Counted from the first letter of the stretch, positions 49,220 through 57,560 are shown. The stretch is 64,000 nt of DNA from [Erwinia] mediterraneensis (GCF_900604315.1 NZ_LR026979.1:62001-126000), one strand, 5' to 3'. Numbers and translations: made by a program. Notes: generated from the letters alone by a model not told the origin.

Positions 49220-49265
49220 ACATACGATGTGTATGTGGATTCTAATTCACATACGAGAAGTATAT
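49220..49265. promoter_or_regulatory. Two tandem TetR operators
   Basis: ACATAC-N5-GTATGT at 49220-49236 and ACATAC-N5-GTATAT at 49249-49265, same spacing, 29 bp apart, in the TetR/ridA divergent region. Confidence 0.7.
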
Positions 49266-49327
49266 AGAATTGCGGAATACCCTGGGTAGTTTTTAGTGCA
49301 ACCATACCTATTAAGAGGAGAGTCACC

Positions 49328-49726
49328 ATGACGCAACGTGAGGTAATTTTTCCAGCAGACAGACACGCTTTATATGAAGAACACGGTTATTCAGCCGCGA
49401 TCCGCTCCGGCGATCTGCTGTTTGTTTCCGGACAGGTGGGAAGCCGCGCAGACGGCACGCCGGAACCCGACTTTGCCCGCCAGGTGAGGCTGGCTTTCCA
49501 CAACCTGCAGGCCACGCTGGCTGCCGCCGGGTGCACTTTCGGGGATATTGTCGATGTGACCACCTTTCATACTGATCCTGAAAATCAGTTCGGCACCATT
49601 ATGGAAGTGAAAAGCGAGGTCTTCAGCCAGAAACCTTATCCCAACTGGACCGCCCTTGGCGTTAACTGGCTTGCCGGATTCGATTTCGAAATCAAGGTGA
49701 TCGCCCGTATTCCGGAAAAAGCCTGA
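49328..49726 (+). CDS. RidA-family deaminase-like protein
   Basis: A 132-residue YjgF/RidA protein (SGDLLFVSGQVGS, FHNLQATLAAAGCTFGDIVDVTTF). The family hydrolyses reactive enamines/imines; this branch is a RidA paralogue rather than the housekeeping copy, because the Arg of IPEKA-type ends and the local TetR control differ from ridA of pyridoxal metabolism. AAGAGGAG precedes the ATG. Confidence 0.8.
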   Translation: MTQREVIFPADRHALYEEHGYSAAIRSGDLLFVSGQVGSRADGTPEPDFARQVRLAFHNLQATLAAAGCTFGDIVDVTTFHTDPENQFGTIMEVKSEVFSQKPYPNWTALGVNWLAGFDFEIKVIARIPEKA

Positions 49727-49766
49727 GGATGAGAGGGCGGGCAAGCCAGTTTCCCGCCTCTTCCGT

Positions 49767-50678
49767 TCAGCTATCCAGACCCGCTGCCGCCAGCAGCTGT
49801 GAGCGCAACCATTTGCTGGCCGGGTCGTGATGGTTTTTGGGATGCCAGTACATGCTGATGACAATCGGCGACAGTGGTAATGGAGGAGAAAAGAGATCCA
49901 GGGTTTCAGCAAAGCGCTGCAGCATACGACGCGGTAAGGTGCAGAGCAGATCGGTGCCGGCGATGACCGGTGGTGCCATGGCGTAGCTCTGCGTTGACAT
50001 CACCACACTTCGTTGCAGTCCCATGCCTGCCAGCGTTTGATCGATAAATCCCGTAAAAGGATCGCCCACGGATGAAACCACCAGATGAGGCAGGGCGCAA
50101 AAGGTGTTGAGGTCCAGCGGTTCCTGTCCTCTGGGATGGCCTTTACGCTGGGCGGTGGCGAATTCATCATCAAAAAGTTTCCGCCTGATCCAGCCGTCGT
50201 GTGCGCCTGCGTTGATACCGATGTAAATATCGATCTCGCCTTTCTCAAGCTGGGTCGGCAAAAGCTTCATTTCGGGTAAGACAAAGCGGAGGCGAACATC
50301 GGGAGCAGCTTTTCTGATGTGGTTGAGCAGATCGGAGCCCAGCGTCAGCGCCGGGTTCTCATGCAAGGCAATAACAAAGGTGCGGTTGCTGTTTGCCGCA
50401 TCAAAACTGGCCGGTTCCAGCAGCGCGGCAAGACTGCGCAAAGCAAGAGCAACCCGGGGGCGGAGCATTTCCGCCCCCGGCGTCGGTAATACCCCACGTC
50501 CATGTGGGGAGGGGATAAAAAGGGGTTCGCCAAACAAGTGACGCAGCCGCGCAAGTCTGGCCGACATGGCGGGCTGGCTGATCCCTAAACGAATGGCGGC
50601 GTGGGTAATATTCTGATCGGTCAACAGAGCATCTAAGGTCAATAGCAGATCGATATCGATGTCTGAGATACGCGTCAT
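49767..50678 (-). CDS. LysR-family regulator (NodD/NahR-like group)
   Basis: A 303-residue LTTR beginning DIDLLLTLDALLTDQNITHAAIRLGISQPAMSARL, with the C-terminal WHPKNHHDPASKWLRSQL typical of the NodD/NahR/PcpR group that senses phenolic or polycyclic compounds. It follows the MBL hydrolase by 20 bp on the same strand and may control it. Confidence 0.85.
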   Translation of the reverse strand: MTRISDIDIDLLLTLDALLTDQNITHAAIRLGISQPAMSARLARLRHLFGEPLFIPSPHGRGVLPTPGAEMLRPRVALALRSLAALLEPASFDAANSNRTFVIALHENPALTLGSDLLNHIRKAAPDVRLRFVLPEMKLLPTQLEKGEIDIYIGINAGAHDGWIRRKLFDDEFATAQRKGHPRGQEPLDLNTFCALPHLVVSSVGDPFTGFIDQTLAGMGLQRSVVMSTQSYAMAPPVIAGTDLLCTLPRRMLQRFAETLDLFSPPLPLSPIVISMYWHPKNHHDPASKWLRSQLLAAAGLDS

Positions 50679-50698
50679 TCATTTATCCTTCAATGGAC

Positions 50699-51676
50699 TC
50701 AGTTACCGGCGCGGTTTGTGTATGTCACCGGCACCCACGCATAGCCGCCGTGGTCATTTTTTGCCACATAGCCGATACCCGGAAACGGCAGATGAGGCGC
50801 GGCAATTAATGTTTTATTTTTAACAAAGTCGGCAAAAGCGCTGTTTCTCACCCGGGCCGCACGGTCCGCATCTTTATCGTAAGCGATAGTAACATTGGGT
50901 TGCGGGAACTGCACCGCCGCGACATGGATGATATCGCCGACAAAAGTTATCTTTTCGCCGTTATTAACCAGCGTATAAAAAGCAGAACCTGGCGTGTGGC
51001 CAGGGTGAACCGTGCCGGTAATACCGGGAAGCACCTCTTCGCTGCCGGAAAAAGTGCGAACTTTGCCGGCATCGAGATAAGGTTTTACCGTTTTGCGGGC
51101 AATAGCAAAATAGCTCTGGTCATAACCACTTTTTTGCAGGCTTGCATCATTGAAAAAGAAATCAATATCCGGCTTGCCGATATGTACCGTCGCGTTAGCA
51201 AATACCCGCTGGCCATCTTTTACCATGCCGCCTGAATGATCCGAGTGCGCATGGGTTAACAGGATATCGGTGATATCAGCGGGATGAATACCCCTGGTCG
51301 CCAGGCTTTCAATCAATCTGCCGCCGTTGCCAGGACCAAACAGCTGACCGGAGCCGGTATCAACCAGCACCTTATGGCCGGGCAACTCAATCAGAAAGGC
51401 ATTGATCGAGGCTTCCACCGGATTGGCCTGAAAGTTTTTCGCCAGCAGCCTGTCGATATTTTGCGTAGTAGTTCGTTGCAACAGCTTATACAAGTCTTGC
51501 GGTACGCTGCCGTCAGTCAGTGAGGTAATGCGAATGGTGCCCACCTGCACGCTATAGCCCCCGGCCTGCTGCTGCATGACATGCTGAGGTACAGCAGCTG
51601 TGGCGTAAAGCGCTGGCAACATCTGAAACGCACCGACAAATAATATTGATTGAGCAAGAGTTTTTACAGTCAACAT
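50699..51676 (-). CDS. Secreted MBL-fold metallohydrolase
   Basis: A 325-residue metallo-beta-lactamase-fold enzyme with an N-terminal signal peptide (cleavage near ALYATA-AVP) and metal ligands in HAHSDH (residues 142-147), later HPGHTPGS and GDIIH. Family members include lactonases and other hydrolases. ATG at 51676 follows CGGAGA. The first 12 codons plus about 97 bp upstream recur at 52499-52632. Confidence 0.85.
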   Translation of the reverse strand: MLTVKTLAQSILFVGAFQMLPALYATAAVPQHVMQQQAGGYSVQVGTIRITSLTDGSVPQDLYKLLQRTTTQNIDRLLAKNFQANPVEASINAFLIELPGHKVLVDTGSGQLFGPGNGGRLIESLATRGIHPADITDILLTHAHSDHSGGMVKDGQRVFANATVHIGKPDIDFFFNDASLQKSGYDQSYFAIARKTVKPYLDAGKVRTFSGSEEVLPGITGTVHPGHTPGSAFYTLVNNGEKITFVGDIIHVAAVQFPQPNVTIAYDKDADRAARVRNSAFADFVKNKTLIAAPHLPFPGIGYVAKNDHGGYAWVPVTYTNRAGN

Positions 51677-51773
51677 AAACGATCTCCGAAAAGAAAAGCG
51701 CATATTAAGCGTTACAGATTTTCCGGGAATCCTCAGGAGCGTGATACGACCTATCAACGGGATGGATAGGTGA
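51639..51773. repeat. Direct repeat, MBL 5' end, copy A
   Basis: 135 bp covering the MBL start region; nearly identical to 52499-52632 (a handful of substitutions and one deleted A). Confidence 0.9.
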
Positions 51774-51911
51774 GGGCGAAAAGCTTTGATGAATGAAAAT
51801 AGCGAATAAAAAATTTTATAATTTACCTTCCCTGTATCAGGAGCCGGTTATTTGAAAGTATTTTTCCACCATATTATGTAGCCTGTGGAATTTTATCGGA
51901 GAGGTGAAACT

Positions 51912-52228
51912 ATGACGGTTATTTCTGCCCTGCCTTACCCGGCACATCAGACGGATAGTATAAATACAGAATCACAGAGAGTGAACCTGAAGCCCGGACT
52001 GCTATGGCGGCTCAGGTTACACGCGTACTGAACATGCGCAGCCCGGAGTGGATCGCATCAAAGAATGACCCGAATTCTGGCCTGGATTGTCTGAACAGAG
52101 CTGCCCCATTAATCAGCATTGATCAGGAAAGTTGTTCACGGCCAGCCAATAACTTATACAGATCGAATTGTTATGTGAAAGTGGATGAAGACTATTCCGT
52201 AGCAGACATTTTTGGGACGAAACCATAG
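51912..52228 (+). pseudogene. Possible decayed paralogue of the F-box-like gene
   Basis: An ATG at 51912 after GGAGAGGTG opens a 39-codon frame (MTVISALPYPAHQ...), and another frame runs to TAA at 52226-52228. The upstream 130 bp resembles that of the F-box-like gene at 52760 (similar spacing from the MBL repeat, shared TTATTTGAAA-type stretches) and the first residues match loosely (M-X-V-I/V-S). The body is not alignable, so the link is tentative. Confidence 0.3.
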
Positions 52229-52357
52229 CTCACTTTAAAGCCGCGAGCTGAATTTAAACTGGCTTAAGCAACCCCTAAAGCCATTAGACCGACTATTGCT
52301 GATAAGACAGAAGCTTGTCGTTGCTGTCGGCACTCAATTTTTTGCATGACAGTATCA

Positions 52358-52383
52358 CCCGGCCCCCTGGTTTTGGGGCCGGG
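52358..52383. terminator. Strong hairpin
   Basis: Perfect 9-bp stem CCCGGCCCC/GGGGCCGGG with an 8-nt loop, in the scar region just beyond the stop of the chimeric ORF on the minus strand. Confidence 0.55.
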
Positions 52384-52398
52384 TTAAATCCCTGCTGC

Positions 52399-52536
52399 TT
52401 AAAGTACACCCGCAATCATGCCCGCATAATCAGGCGCAACGCAGCCCGTAATCATCCGCATCAGCACCGGCATCGCGAACCTTTGTCCAAAACCAATCAA
52501 TAATATTGATTGAACAAGGGTTTTTACACTCAACAT
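52399..52536 (-). CDS. Chimeric 45-codon ORF (MBL start + MFS segment + EthD end)
   Basis: On the minus strand from ATG 52536: 12-13 residues of the MBL signal region (MLSVKTLVQSIL), then in the same frame about 29 residues of the MFS transporter (IGFGQRFAMPVLMRMITG...AGMIAG), then the last codons and TAA of the EthD gene. It keeps the MBL ribosome site and promoter region. It is a deletion product of a duplicated block. Expression and function are unknown; the peptide would be very hydrophobic. Confidence 0.5.
   Translation of the reverse strand: MLSVKTLVQSILLIGFGQRFAMPVLMRMITGCVAPDYAGMIAGVL
52409..52499. repeat. Fragment of the downstream MFS gene
   Basis: About 91 bp matching 54510-54600 (codons about 379-409 of the MFS gene) with roughly seven substitutions, same orientation. 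It joins directly to MBL repeat copy B at 52499. Confidence 0.85.
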
Positions 52537-52632
52537 AAACGATCTCCGAAAAGAAAGCGCATATTAAGCGTTACAGATTTTCCGGGAATCCTCAGGAGCG
52601 TGATACGACCTACCAACGGGATGGATAGGTGA
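52499..52632. repeat. Direct repeat, MBL 5' end, copy B
   Basis: 134-bp partner of 51639-51773, offset 860 bp. Contains the MBL start codon and upstream region, now fused to the MFS fragment. Confidence 0.9.
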
Positions 52633-52759
52633 AGGAAGCGGTAATTAATTATTTCGCATAAAATTATAATTGAATATTTTTCGCTGCCTGGTGATTATTT
52701 GAAATTATTTTACTGTAATACAGAATAACCTGATTAATTTTATTGCAAAGGAGGATATT

Positions 52760-53650
52760 ATGCAGGTTGTTTCTGAAGGATCATCTTTAGCATCTCAGAA
52801 AGCAAGTCATCTTACGGAATTGCCTGACGGTGAGTCTGGTGTCAACAGCAACATGGGCTGTCATGTCACAGGAATACAAAATCTCCCTCCGGAGATACTG
52901 GAATATATCGCTCTCCATCTTCCTCCCAAGGATTATGGCAAATTTCGACTGACACATCCCTCTATTGCTTCTTCTGTAAGAAGCGTCCAGGAAATTAAAA
53001 GCGATTTTTACAATGATACAATCACGGGTAAAATGAAATGTTATCGTAAAAGAGTGTTATTCAGGGCTGTCACAGCTAAAGCATCCGCGCTGACACGAAA
53101 AGCTTTATTCAGACGGGAATCGGGATGGCTTGATCATCAACTACCTCGCCTGGTATTAAGTTGTTACTACCATGCCGATTTTACTAAAAATATTCCTGTG
53201 CGGGATATTTTTAATGCCATGTCACCTGAACTTAGTGCTGCACACCGGTCGCGTTATCTGCAGGGAGAGCAGCGTTCATCATTAATATTCGATAAATCAC
53301 AATGGAATCAAAAAGCTGTTGAAGCTATATTCTGTAAAGCCAATATTCTTTTTAAGCGAAATAAATTTGACAGCGGCTTGGTACTGGCCGCGTTAATGAG
53401 TGCGTTGCTTGACTATCTTTCAGAAATGAAATCTAAAGAAGGATGCCATATATTCACGCAGGAGTTAATTGAAAAGTATCGGAATACCTGGAGTGACATG
53501 TTCTTAGCAGGAGACGTCATTAATCAATTTTCCCCGACTGTAACGAAAAAGTTTACTTCTGACGACATTTATGGAAGAGTTGCGCTGCTCGCAGGCAGTA
53601 TTAGAAACAGGCAGGAAAGAGAGGTTTTTTATTTAATTTTTGCTGAGTGA
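52760..53650 (+). CDS. F-box-like domain protein, candidate effector
   Basis: A 296-residue AT-rich gene. Residues 41-75 read NLPPEILEYIALHLPPKDYG then KFRLTHPSIASSV, a good match to the eukaryotic F-box (LPxExxxxIxxxLxxxDxxxxRxxxxxxxxxV), which recruits Skp1 to ubiquitin ligases. The first 35 residues are Ser/Gly/Thr-rich and unstructured, like type III secretion signals; the remaining 220 are helical and unrecognised. A strong AAAGGAGG site precedes the ATG. No secretion genes lie in the window. Bacterial F-box proteins (VirF, GALA) act inside plant cells; the same is only an inference here. Confidence 0.65.
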   Translation: MQVVSEGSSLASQKASHLTELPDGESGVNSNMGCHVTGIQNLPPEILEYIALHLPPKDYGKFRLTHPSIASSVRSVQEIKSDFYNDTITGKMKCYRKRVLFRAVTAKASALTRKALFRRESGWLDHQLPRLVLSCYYHADFTKNIPVRDIFNAMSPELSAAHRSRYLQGEQRSSLIFDKSQWNQKAVEAIFCKANILFKRNKFDSGLVLAALMSALLDYLSEMKSKEGCHIFTQELIEKYRNTWSDMFLAGDVINQFSPTVTKKFTSDDIYGRVALLAGSIRNRQEREVFYLIFAE

Positions 53651-53811
53651 TGCCAGAAGGAAAATCATATTAACTGCCTGCGTCGTTAAAAAATGATTTA
53701 ATTTCACGCGTCTAAAGCATCGTATAAATATAAATTATTGTCACTCGACCTTCCTGCTGGCGAGGTGGTTATAACCCTGACTCCTGGGCCAGGCTTGTAC
53801 GGCGCCAGCCA

Positions 53812-53829
53812 GCCCGGCGGATGCCGGGC
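53812..53829. terminator. Hairpin after EthD gene
   Basis: Perfect 7-bp stem GCCCGGC/GCCGGGC with a GGAT loop, between the F-box-like gene and the EthD gene, which converge. Confidence 0.5.
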
Positions 53830-53849
53830 CGGATTAAATCATTGCTGCG

Positions 53850-54167
53850 TTAAAGTGCGACGGCGCGAACGCGTTGTGGCGTGGCATCGGTATAAAGGGG
53901 AACATCCGCCATCACTTTTGGCACTTCCGGAGAATTGAATGAGGCCTCGACAGCGGCTTCATCCCGGAAAACACATTCACAAATGGCGATGGTACCCTCC
54001 TGTTGCAGTGCAGGGAAAAACGCGGTGACACTCAGCAGGCCATACTGCTGCCAGGATTCCATACACAGGGGCAGGTGACGCGTGACGAAAAAGTCCCGGT
54101 CAAAACGGGTTTCCGCTGTGCCCTGGTAATAGACGAAAACGGTGACCTGAGAATTGTTGGCTTTCAT
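53850..54167 (-). CDS. EthD-family protein
   Basis: A 105-residue dimeric alpha/beta-barrel-type protein (VTVFVYYQGTAETRFDRDFFVTRHLPL...AFFPALQQEGTIAICECVFRDEAAVEASF), typical of EthD-like proteins found with degradation genes, exact reaction unknown. ATG at 54167 with AGGAG upstream; the longer open frame to 54380 runs into the MFS gene. Probably co-transcribed with the MFS gene, though a 7-bp-stem hairpin lies between (54238-54256). Confidence 0.75.
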   Translation of the reverse strand: MKANNSQVTVFVYYQGTAETRFDRDFFVTRHLPLCMESWQQYGLLSVTAFFPALQQEGTIAICECVFRDEAAVEASFNSPEVPKVMADVPLYTDATPQRVRAVAL

Positions 54168-54277
54168 TTCTGATGTAACTCCTGATGTGGCCTGTACAGG
54201 CGTGGTTAAAACGATACAGCCTGAAGCTGACGCTGTATCACGCTGGAATAGCGTGACGTAACGGCTCTCCGCCACGT

Positions 54278-55735
54278 TCATGCGCCGGCGACCCGGCGCT
54301 GGCTGGCAGGAACCGCATCGGTGCGACGGGCAAGGGTCATGCCCAGGATTACGCCGACAGCGAGGCAAAATGCAATGCACAGGATCGCGACGATAAAGGC
54401 CTGCGTAAGTGTTGCCGGATCTGCGAACACGCCCGCCAGGCTGTAGAAAACCCCGCCGATTACCGCCACGCTGAGCGCCGTACTGACCTGCAGGGTTGAG
54501 CTGGCAATACCGGCGATCATGCCCGCATAAGCAGGCGCAACGCGGCCCGTGATCATCCGCATCAGCACCGGCATCGCGAACCCCTGTCCAAAACCAATCA
54601 CAAAAAGGATGACGGCAAGCGGGGCTGATGCGGGCGTTACGCCGATCGGGGTTGTCGTGATCAACCCGGCCAGACCAGGCAGGCCGATCGCCTCCAGTGC
54701 CATACCGACTGGCGTAATCCAGGTGCCGAGGAGACGTTTACAGAGTGGCGTCGCCAGCGGCCCGAGCAAATAACCCGCCCCAAACGGCAGAAACACCAGG
54801 CCCGCGTTCAGGGCGTTCACCTGCAGCGCATTCTGCAGATAGATCGAGAACAGCAGAAAGAAGGCCCCGAGGGTATAGAACAACAGGGCGATTAACAGGG
54901 CGCGGCCCAGTCCCGGTGCGCGCAGGGCTGCGGGCTCGAGCAGCGGAGCGCCCCCGGTGCGGGCAAGATGACTTTCATAGCGCCAGAAAACCACTGCCAT
55001 TGCAGGCGCTGCGGCGAGCGACAGCCACGACCACAGCGGCCAACCCACTTCGCGTCCTTCGATCAGCGGCACGACCAGCAACGCCAGGGCCAGCATCGAT
55101 AATCCCATACCGCCCGGATCCAGTTTGCCTGTCCGTTGTCCGTGTGTTTTCTTCAGGAGGGGAATACCGAACACTATGACCAGTATCGCCACCGGCAGAT
55201 TGATGAGGAAAACCGTCCGCCATCCCATGCCGAGCGGATCCAGCGAAATCAGAACGCCACCCAATGCCTGGCCGATCACCGCAGCCAGGCCAAACACCGC
55301 GCCATAGAGGCTGAGTGCCAGCGGCTTCTCCTTTTCGGGGAAGATCACCTGCACCGAAGCCAGCGCCTGAGGCGCCATGATTGCCGCCGACACCCCCTGC
55401 AAGGCGCGTCCGGCGATAAGTGCCCAGGGCGACCATGCGAGGCCGCACAATAGCGAGGCGGCGATAAATCCGAACAAGCCCAGGAAAAACATCCGCCCGC
55501 GACCATACAGATCACCCAACCGCCCGCCGGTAATCAGCGTCACGGCATACAGCGCGGCGTAACAGGAAATAATCAGTTGCTCGGCCGAAGACGAGGCGCC
55601 CAGCTCTCCTCTGATCGAAGGAAGCGTAACGTTAACAATGAAAAAATCGAGCGGCGGCAAAAAGGATCCCACCAACAGAACGCTAAACATCGCCCAGCGG
55701 CGAGGCTCGGGTATAGCCAGATTATTTTGGGACAT
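54278..55735 (-). CDS. MFS efflux transporter (DHA2/EmrB-QacA type)
   Basis: A 485-residue, 14-helix proton antiporter: LDFFIVNVTLPSIRGELGAS (motif D1), GGRLGDLYGRGRMF (motif A), AGRALQGVSAAIMAPQALA (motif B/C). It probably exports toxic compounds. The TetR gene directly upstream shares the same strand, with an operator in the 51-bp gap. A short piece of this gene recurs at 52409-52499. Confidence 0.88.
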   Translation of the reverse strand: MSQNNLAIPEPRRWAMFSVLLVGSFLPPLDFFIVNVTLPSIRGELGASSSAEQLIISCYAALYAVTLITGGRLGDLYGRGRMFFLGLFGFIAASLLCGLAWSPWALIAGRALQGVSAAIMAPQALASVQVIFPEKEKPLALSLYGAVFGLAAVIGQALGGVLISLDPLGMGWRTVFLINLPVAILVIVFGIPLLKKTHGQRTGKLDPGGMGLSMLALALLVVPLIEGREVGWPLWSWLSLAAAPAMAVVFWRYESHLARTGGAPLLEPAALRAPGLGRALLIALLFYTLGAFFLLFSIYLQNALQVNALNAGLVFLPFGAGYLLGPLATPLCKRLLGTWITPVGMALEAIGLPGLAGLITTTPIGVTPASAPLAVILFVIGFGQGFAMPVLMRMITGRVAPAYAGMIAGIASSTLQVSTALSVAVIGGVFYSLAGVFADPATLTQAFIVAILCIAFCLAVGVILGMTLARRTDAVPASQRRVAGA

Positions 55736-55747
55736 AACGCCTCACTA

Positions 55748-55765
55748 TGGAACCGATTGGTTCCA
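55748..55765. promoter_or_regulatory. TetR operator before MFS gene
   Basis: Perfect dyad TGGAACC-GATT-GGTTCCA, 12 bp upstream of the MFS start codon. Confidence 0.75.
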
Positions 55766-55786
55766 AATAAGGTGTAAAAATAAGGA

Positions 55787-56383
55787 TCAGTCGAGAATAC
55801 GCAGGGTGTGATCCACTATCCTGACCATATCCGCCTCAGATACACCAGTTTTTCCCAGCACACGCATTCCCTGCATCAGGCAGACCAGGGTGCGGGCCAT
55901 CGCCTGCTCATCGCGATCGGGAATTTCGCCACTTGCCTGGGCACGAACGATAGCCCCGGCAAAAAGTTGCTGCAGACGCCGGAACATGCGTCCTGTTCGC
56001 TCTGCAATCTCTGCATCCTGCGCAGCCATTTCCGTTGCCATGGCCACTACGAAGCAGCCGCGCCGCCCCTCCTGATTGGAGGAGAGGGCAGCATAGCGCA
56101 GCAGCGACTCACGAATTGCCGTCCGGGCAGAGCCCGGCTGCGACAGGATATCGGCAGTCGCTTTCAGGCCTGCGCTGATGTATTGATCCAGTGCCGCCAG
56201 CAGCAGTCCGCGCTTGTCGCCAAAGGCTTTGTAGAGGCTGCCGCGCGACAGCCCGGTGCCTGCGATCAGATCGGGCAGAGAGGCCCCTTCATAACCATGG
56301 TCCCAAAAGACGTTCATGGCGTCGCGTGCAGCATCGTTGAGGTCGAATTCGCGCGGACGTCCAGGGCCAGTCTGATTTGCCAT
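55787..56383 (-). CDS. TetR-family repressor
   Basis: A 198-residue repressor with GRPREFDLNDAARDAMNVFWDHGYEGASLPDLIAGTGLSRGSLYKAF at the N-terminus and an AefR-like C-terminal region (GRRGCFVVAMATEM). Two copies of a GGAACC/GGTTCC-type site flank the gene, so it should repress itself and the MFS pump. It is a paralogue of the TetR protein at 39 kb (shared RRGC-V motif). Confidence 0.88.
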   Translation of the reverse strand: MANQTGPGRPREFDLNDAARDAMNVFWDHGYEGASLPDLIAGTGLSRGSLYKAFGDKRGLLLAALDQYISAGLKATADILSQPGSARTAIRESLLRYAALSSNQEGRRGCFVVAMATEMAAQDAEIAERTGRMFRRLQQLFAGAIVRAQASGEIPDRDEQAMARTLVCLMQGMRVLGKTGVSEADMVRIVDHTLRILD

Positions 56384-56414
56384 CGGTCATCCCGGTTAAA
56401 GTAAGGTGATATGT

Positions 56415-56429
56415 GAACTGATTGGTTCC
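56415..56429. promoter_or_regulatory. TetR operator before the TetR gene
   Basis: GAAC-TGATT-GGTTCC, an imperfect match to the site at 55748-55765, 32 bp upstream of the repressor start codon. Confidence 0.6.
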
Positions 56430-56517
56430 TATTTTAGTGCTGGTCAGAAGAAGACGCAAGCGCCATGCCGCGGGCAATGAAAACAGCCTGCCGCTGGCAG
56501 GCTGATGGGAAGAGAAT

Positions 56518-57330
56518 TCAGAGTGGGGAAGCTGGCAGGGGGGCCTGATCGTAACCCCCCCAGACAGTCTGATCGAAATTAATCACAGAGCCTGTCATCA
56601 GGCCGGACTCTTCACTGGCGAGAAACGCCACGGCGCGGGCGACTTCTTCAGGTTGTATCAGGCGGCCAAAAGGTTGTTCAGCAGCGGCCTTTTGCAGCCA
56701 GTTATCTTCCGCGCCATGATACTGTTTCATGATGCGGTCTTCGCCTTCAGACGCCATCCAGCCGATATTCAGGCCATTTACACGGATACGGTTGCGTAAT
56801 AACGCATAGGCGGTATTACGGGTTAAGGTGGCCAGTGCGCCTTTGGATGAGCAGTAAGCCGCAATAAACGACTGCCCGGCCAGCGCTGACATTGAGCAGA
56901 TGTTCACAATGCTTCCCTGAATGTTTTCACGGCGCATTATCTTGATCGCTTCCTGCATCAGGAAAAACGGGCCGCGAACATTGGTTGCAAAAATCTGATC
57001 GAAAAGTTCAGGGTCTGTATCCAGAATGGTGCCGCGATCGGTCATGGCGGCCGCATTAACCAGGATATCCAGCCGACCATATAATTCATCTGTTCTGGCG
57101 ATTAACTGCCGGCATTCTGCAACGGATGTTAAATCCGTGCGGACAAAATCCACGCGGGTTTCACCTTCGGCGTTCAGTCTTGCCGCAAGGGCTTCACCTT
57201 TTTCCTGATTCCTGCCGCATATCACCACACCGGCAGCACCCTGACGGATAAAATGAGAGGCGATCGCGGCACCCAATCCCTGTGTTCCGCCGGTGACCAC
57301 GGCGACTTTTCCTGCTAACAACATTGTCAT
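56518..57330 (-). CDS. SDR-family oxidoreductase
   Basis: A 270-residue classical SDR: VTGGTQGLG near residues 13-21, VNAAAMTDRG, Ser in NICSMSALAG, Tyr-X3-Lys in YCSSKGA. The pattern is that of polyol or inositol-type dehydrogenases. GGGAG precedes ATG 57330. The iolE-like debris just upstream on the same strand suggests it belonged to a polyol-degradation operon. Confidence 0.85.
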   Translation of the reverse strand: MTMLLAGKVAVVTGGTQGLGAAIASHFIRQGAAGVVICGRNQEKGEALAARLNAEGETRVDFVRTDLTSVAECRQLIARTDELYGRLDILVNAAAMTDRGTILDTDPELFDQIFATNVRGPFFLMQEAIKIMRRENIQGSIVNICSMSALAGQSFIAAYCSSKGALATLTRNTAYALLRNRIRVNGLNIGWMASEGEDRIMKQYHGAEDNWLQKAAAEQPFGRLIQPEEVARAVAFLASEESGLMTGSVINFDQTVWGGYDQAPLPASPL

Positions 57331-57384
57331 CAGATTACTCCCTGAACGAGTGTGTATCCTGCCGCGCTTAGCGCAGGGGTGTCA

Positions 57385-57560
57385 CAGCCAATACGGGTAT
57401 ACTGAAGGGCAAGGTATTTGGTTGGCCTGAACAGCCTCGACAACGAACCAGCCCCGGTAGCCTGCTTCAGCCAGCTTCTTGATATTATTTGAAAATCGAC
57501 ACAGCTTACGCCTGGTATGCGATAAACCCCTTTCAGTCCAGCATCGGGGCGAGGCGTCTT
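57385..57560 (-). pseudogene. IolE-like sugar isomerase/dehydratase, C-terminal remnant
   Basis: Two adjacent minus-strand frames read FHLKTPRPDAGLKGVYRIPG followed by CVDF, then after a frameshift near 57490, NNIKKLAEAGYRGWFVVEA. This is the conserved end of inosose dehydratases (IolE) and related xylose-isomerase-like TIM barrels. The rest of the gene is gone; 57561-57814 holds nothing recognisable. Confidence 0.55.

Noticed and set aside
52004-52228. 74-codon ORF as an intact gene
   Set aside because: No convincing start or family; better explained as part of decayed sequence in the duplication scar.
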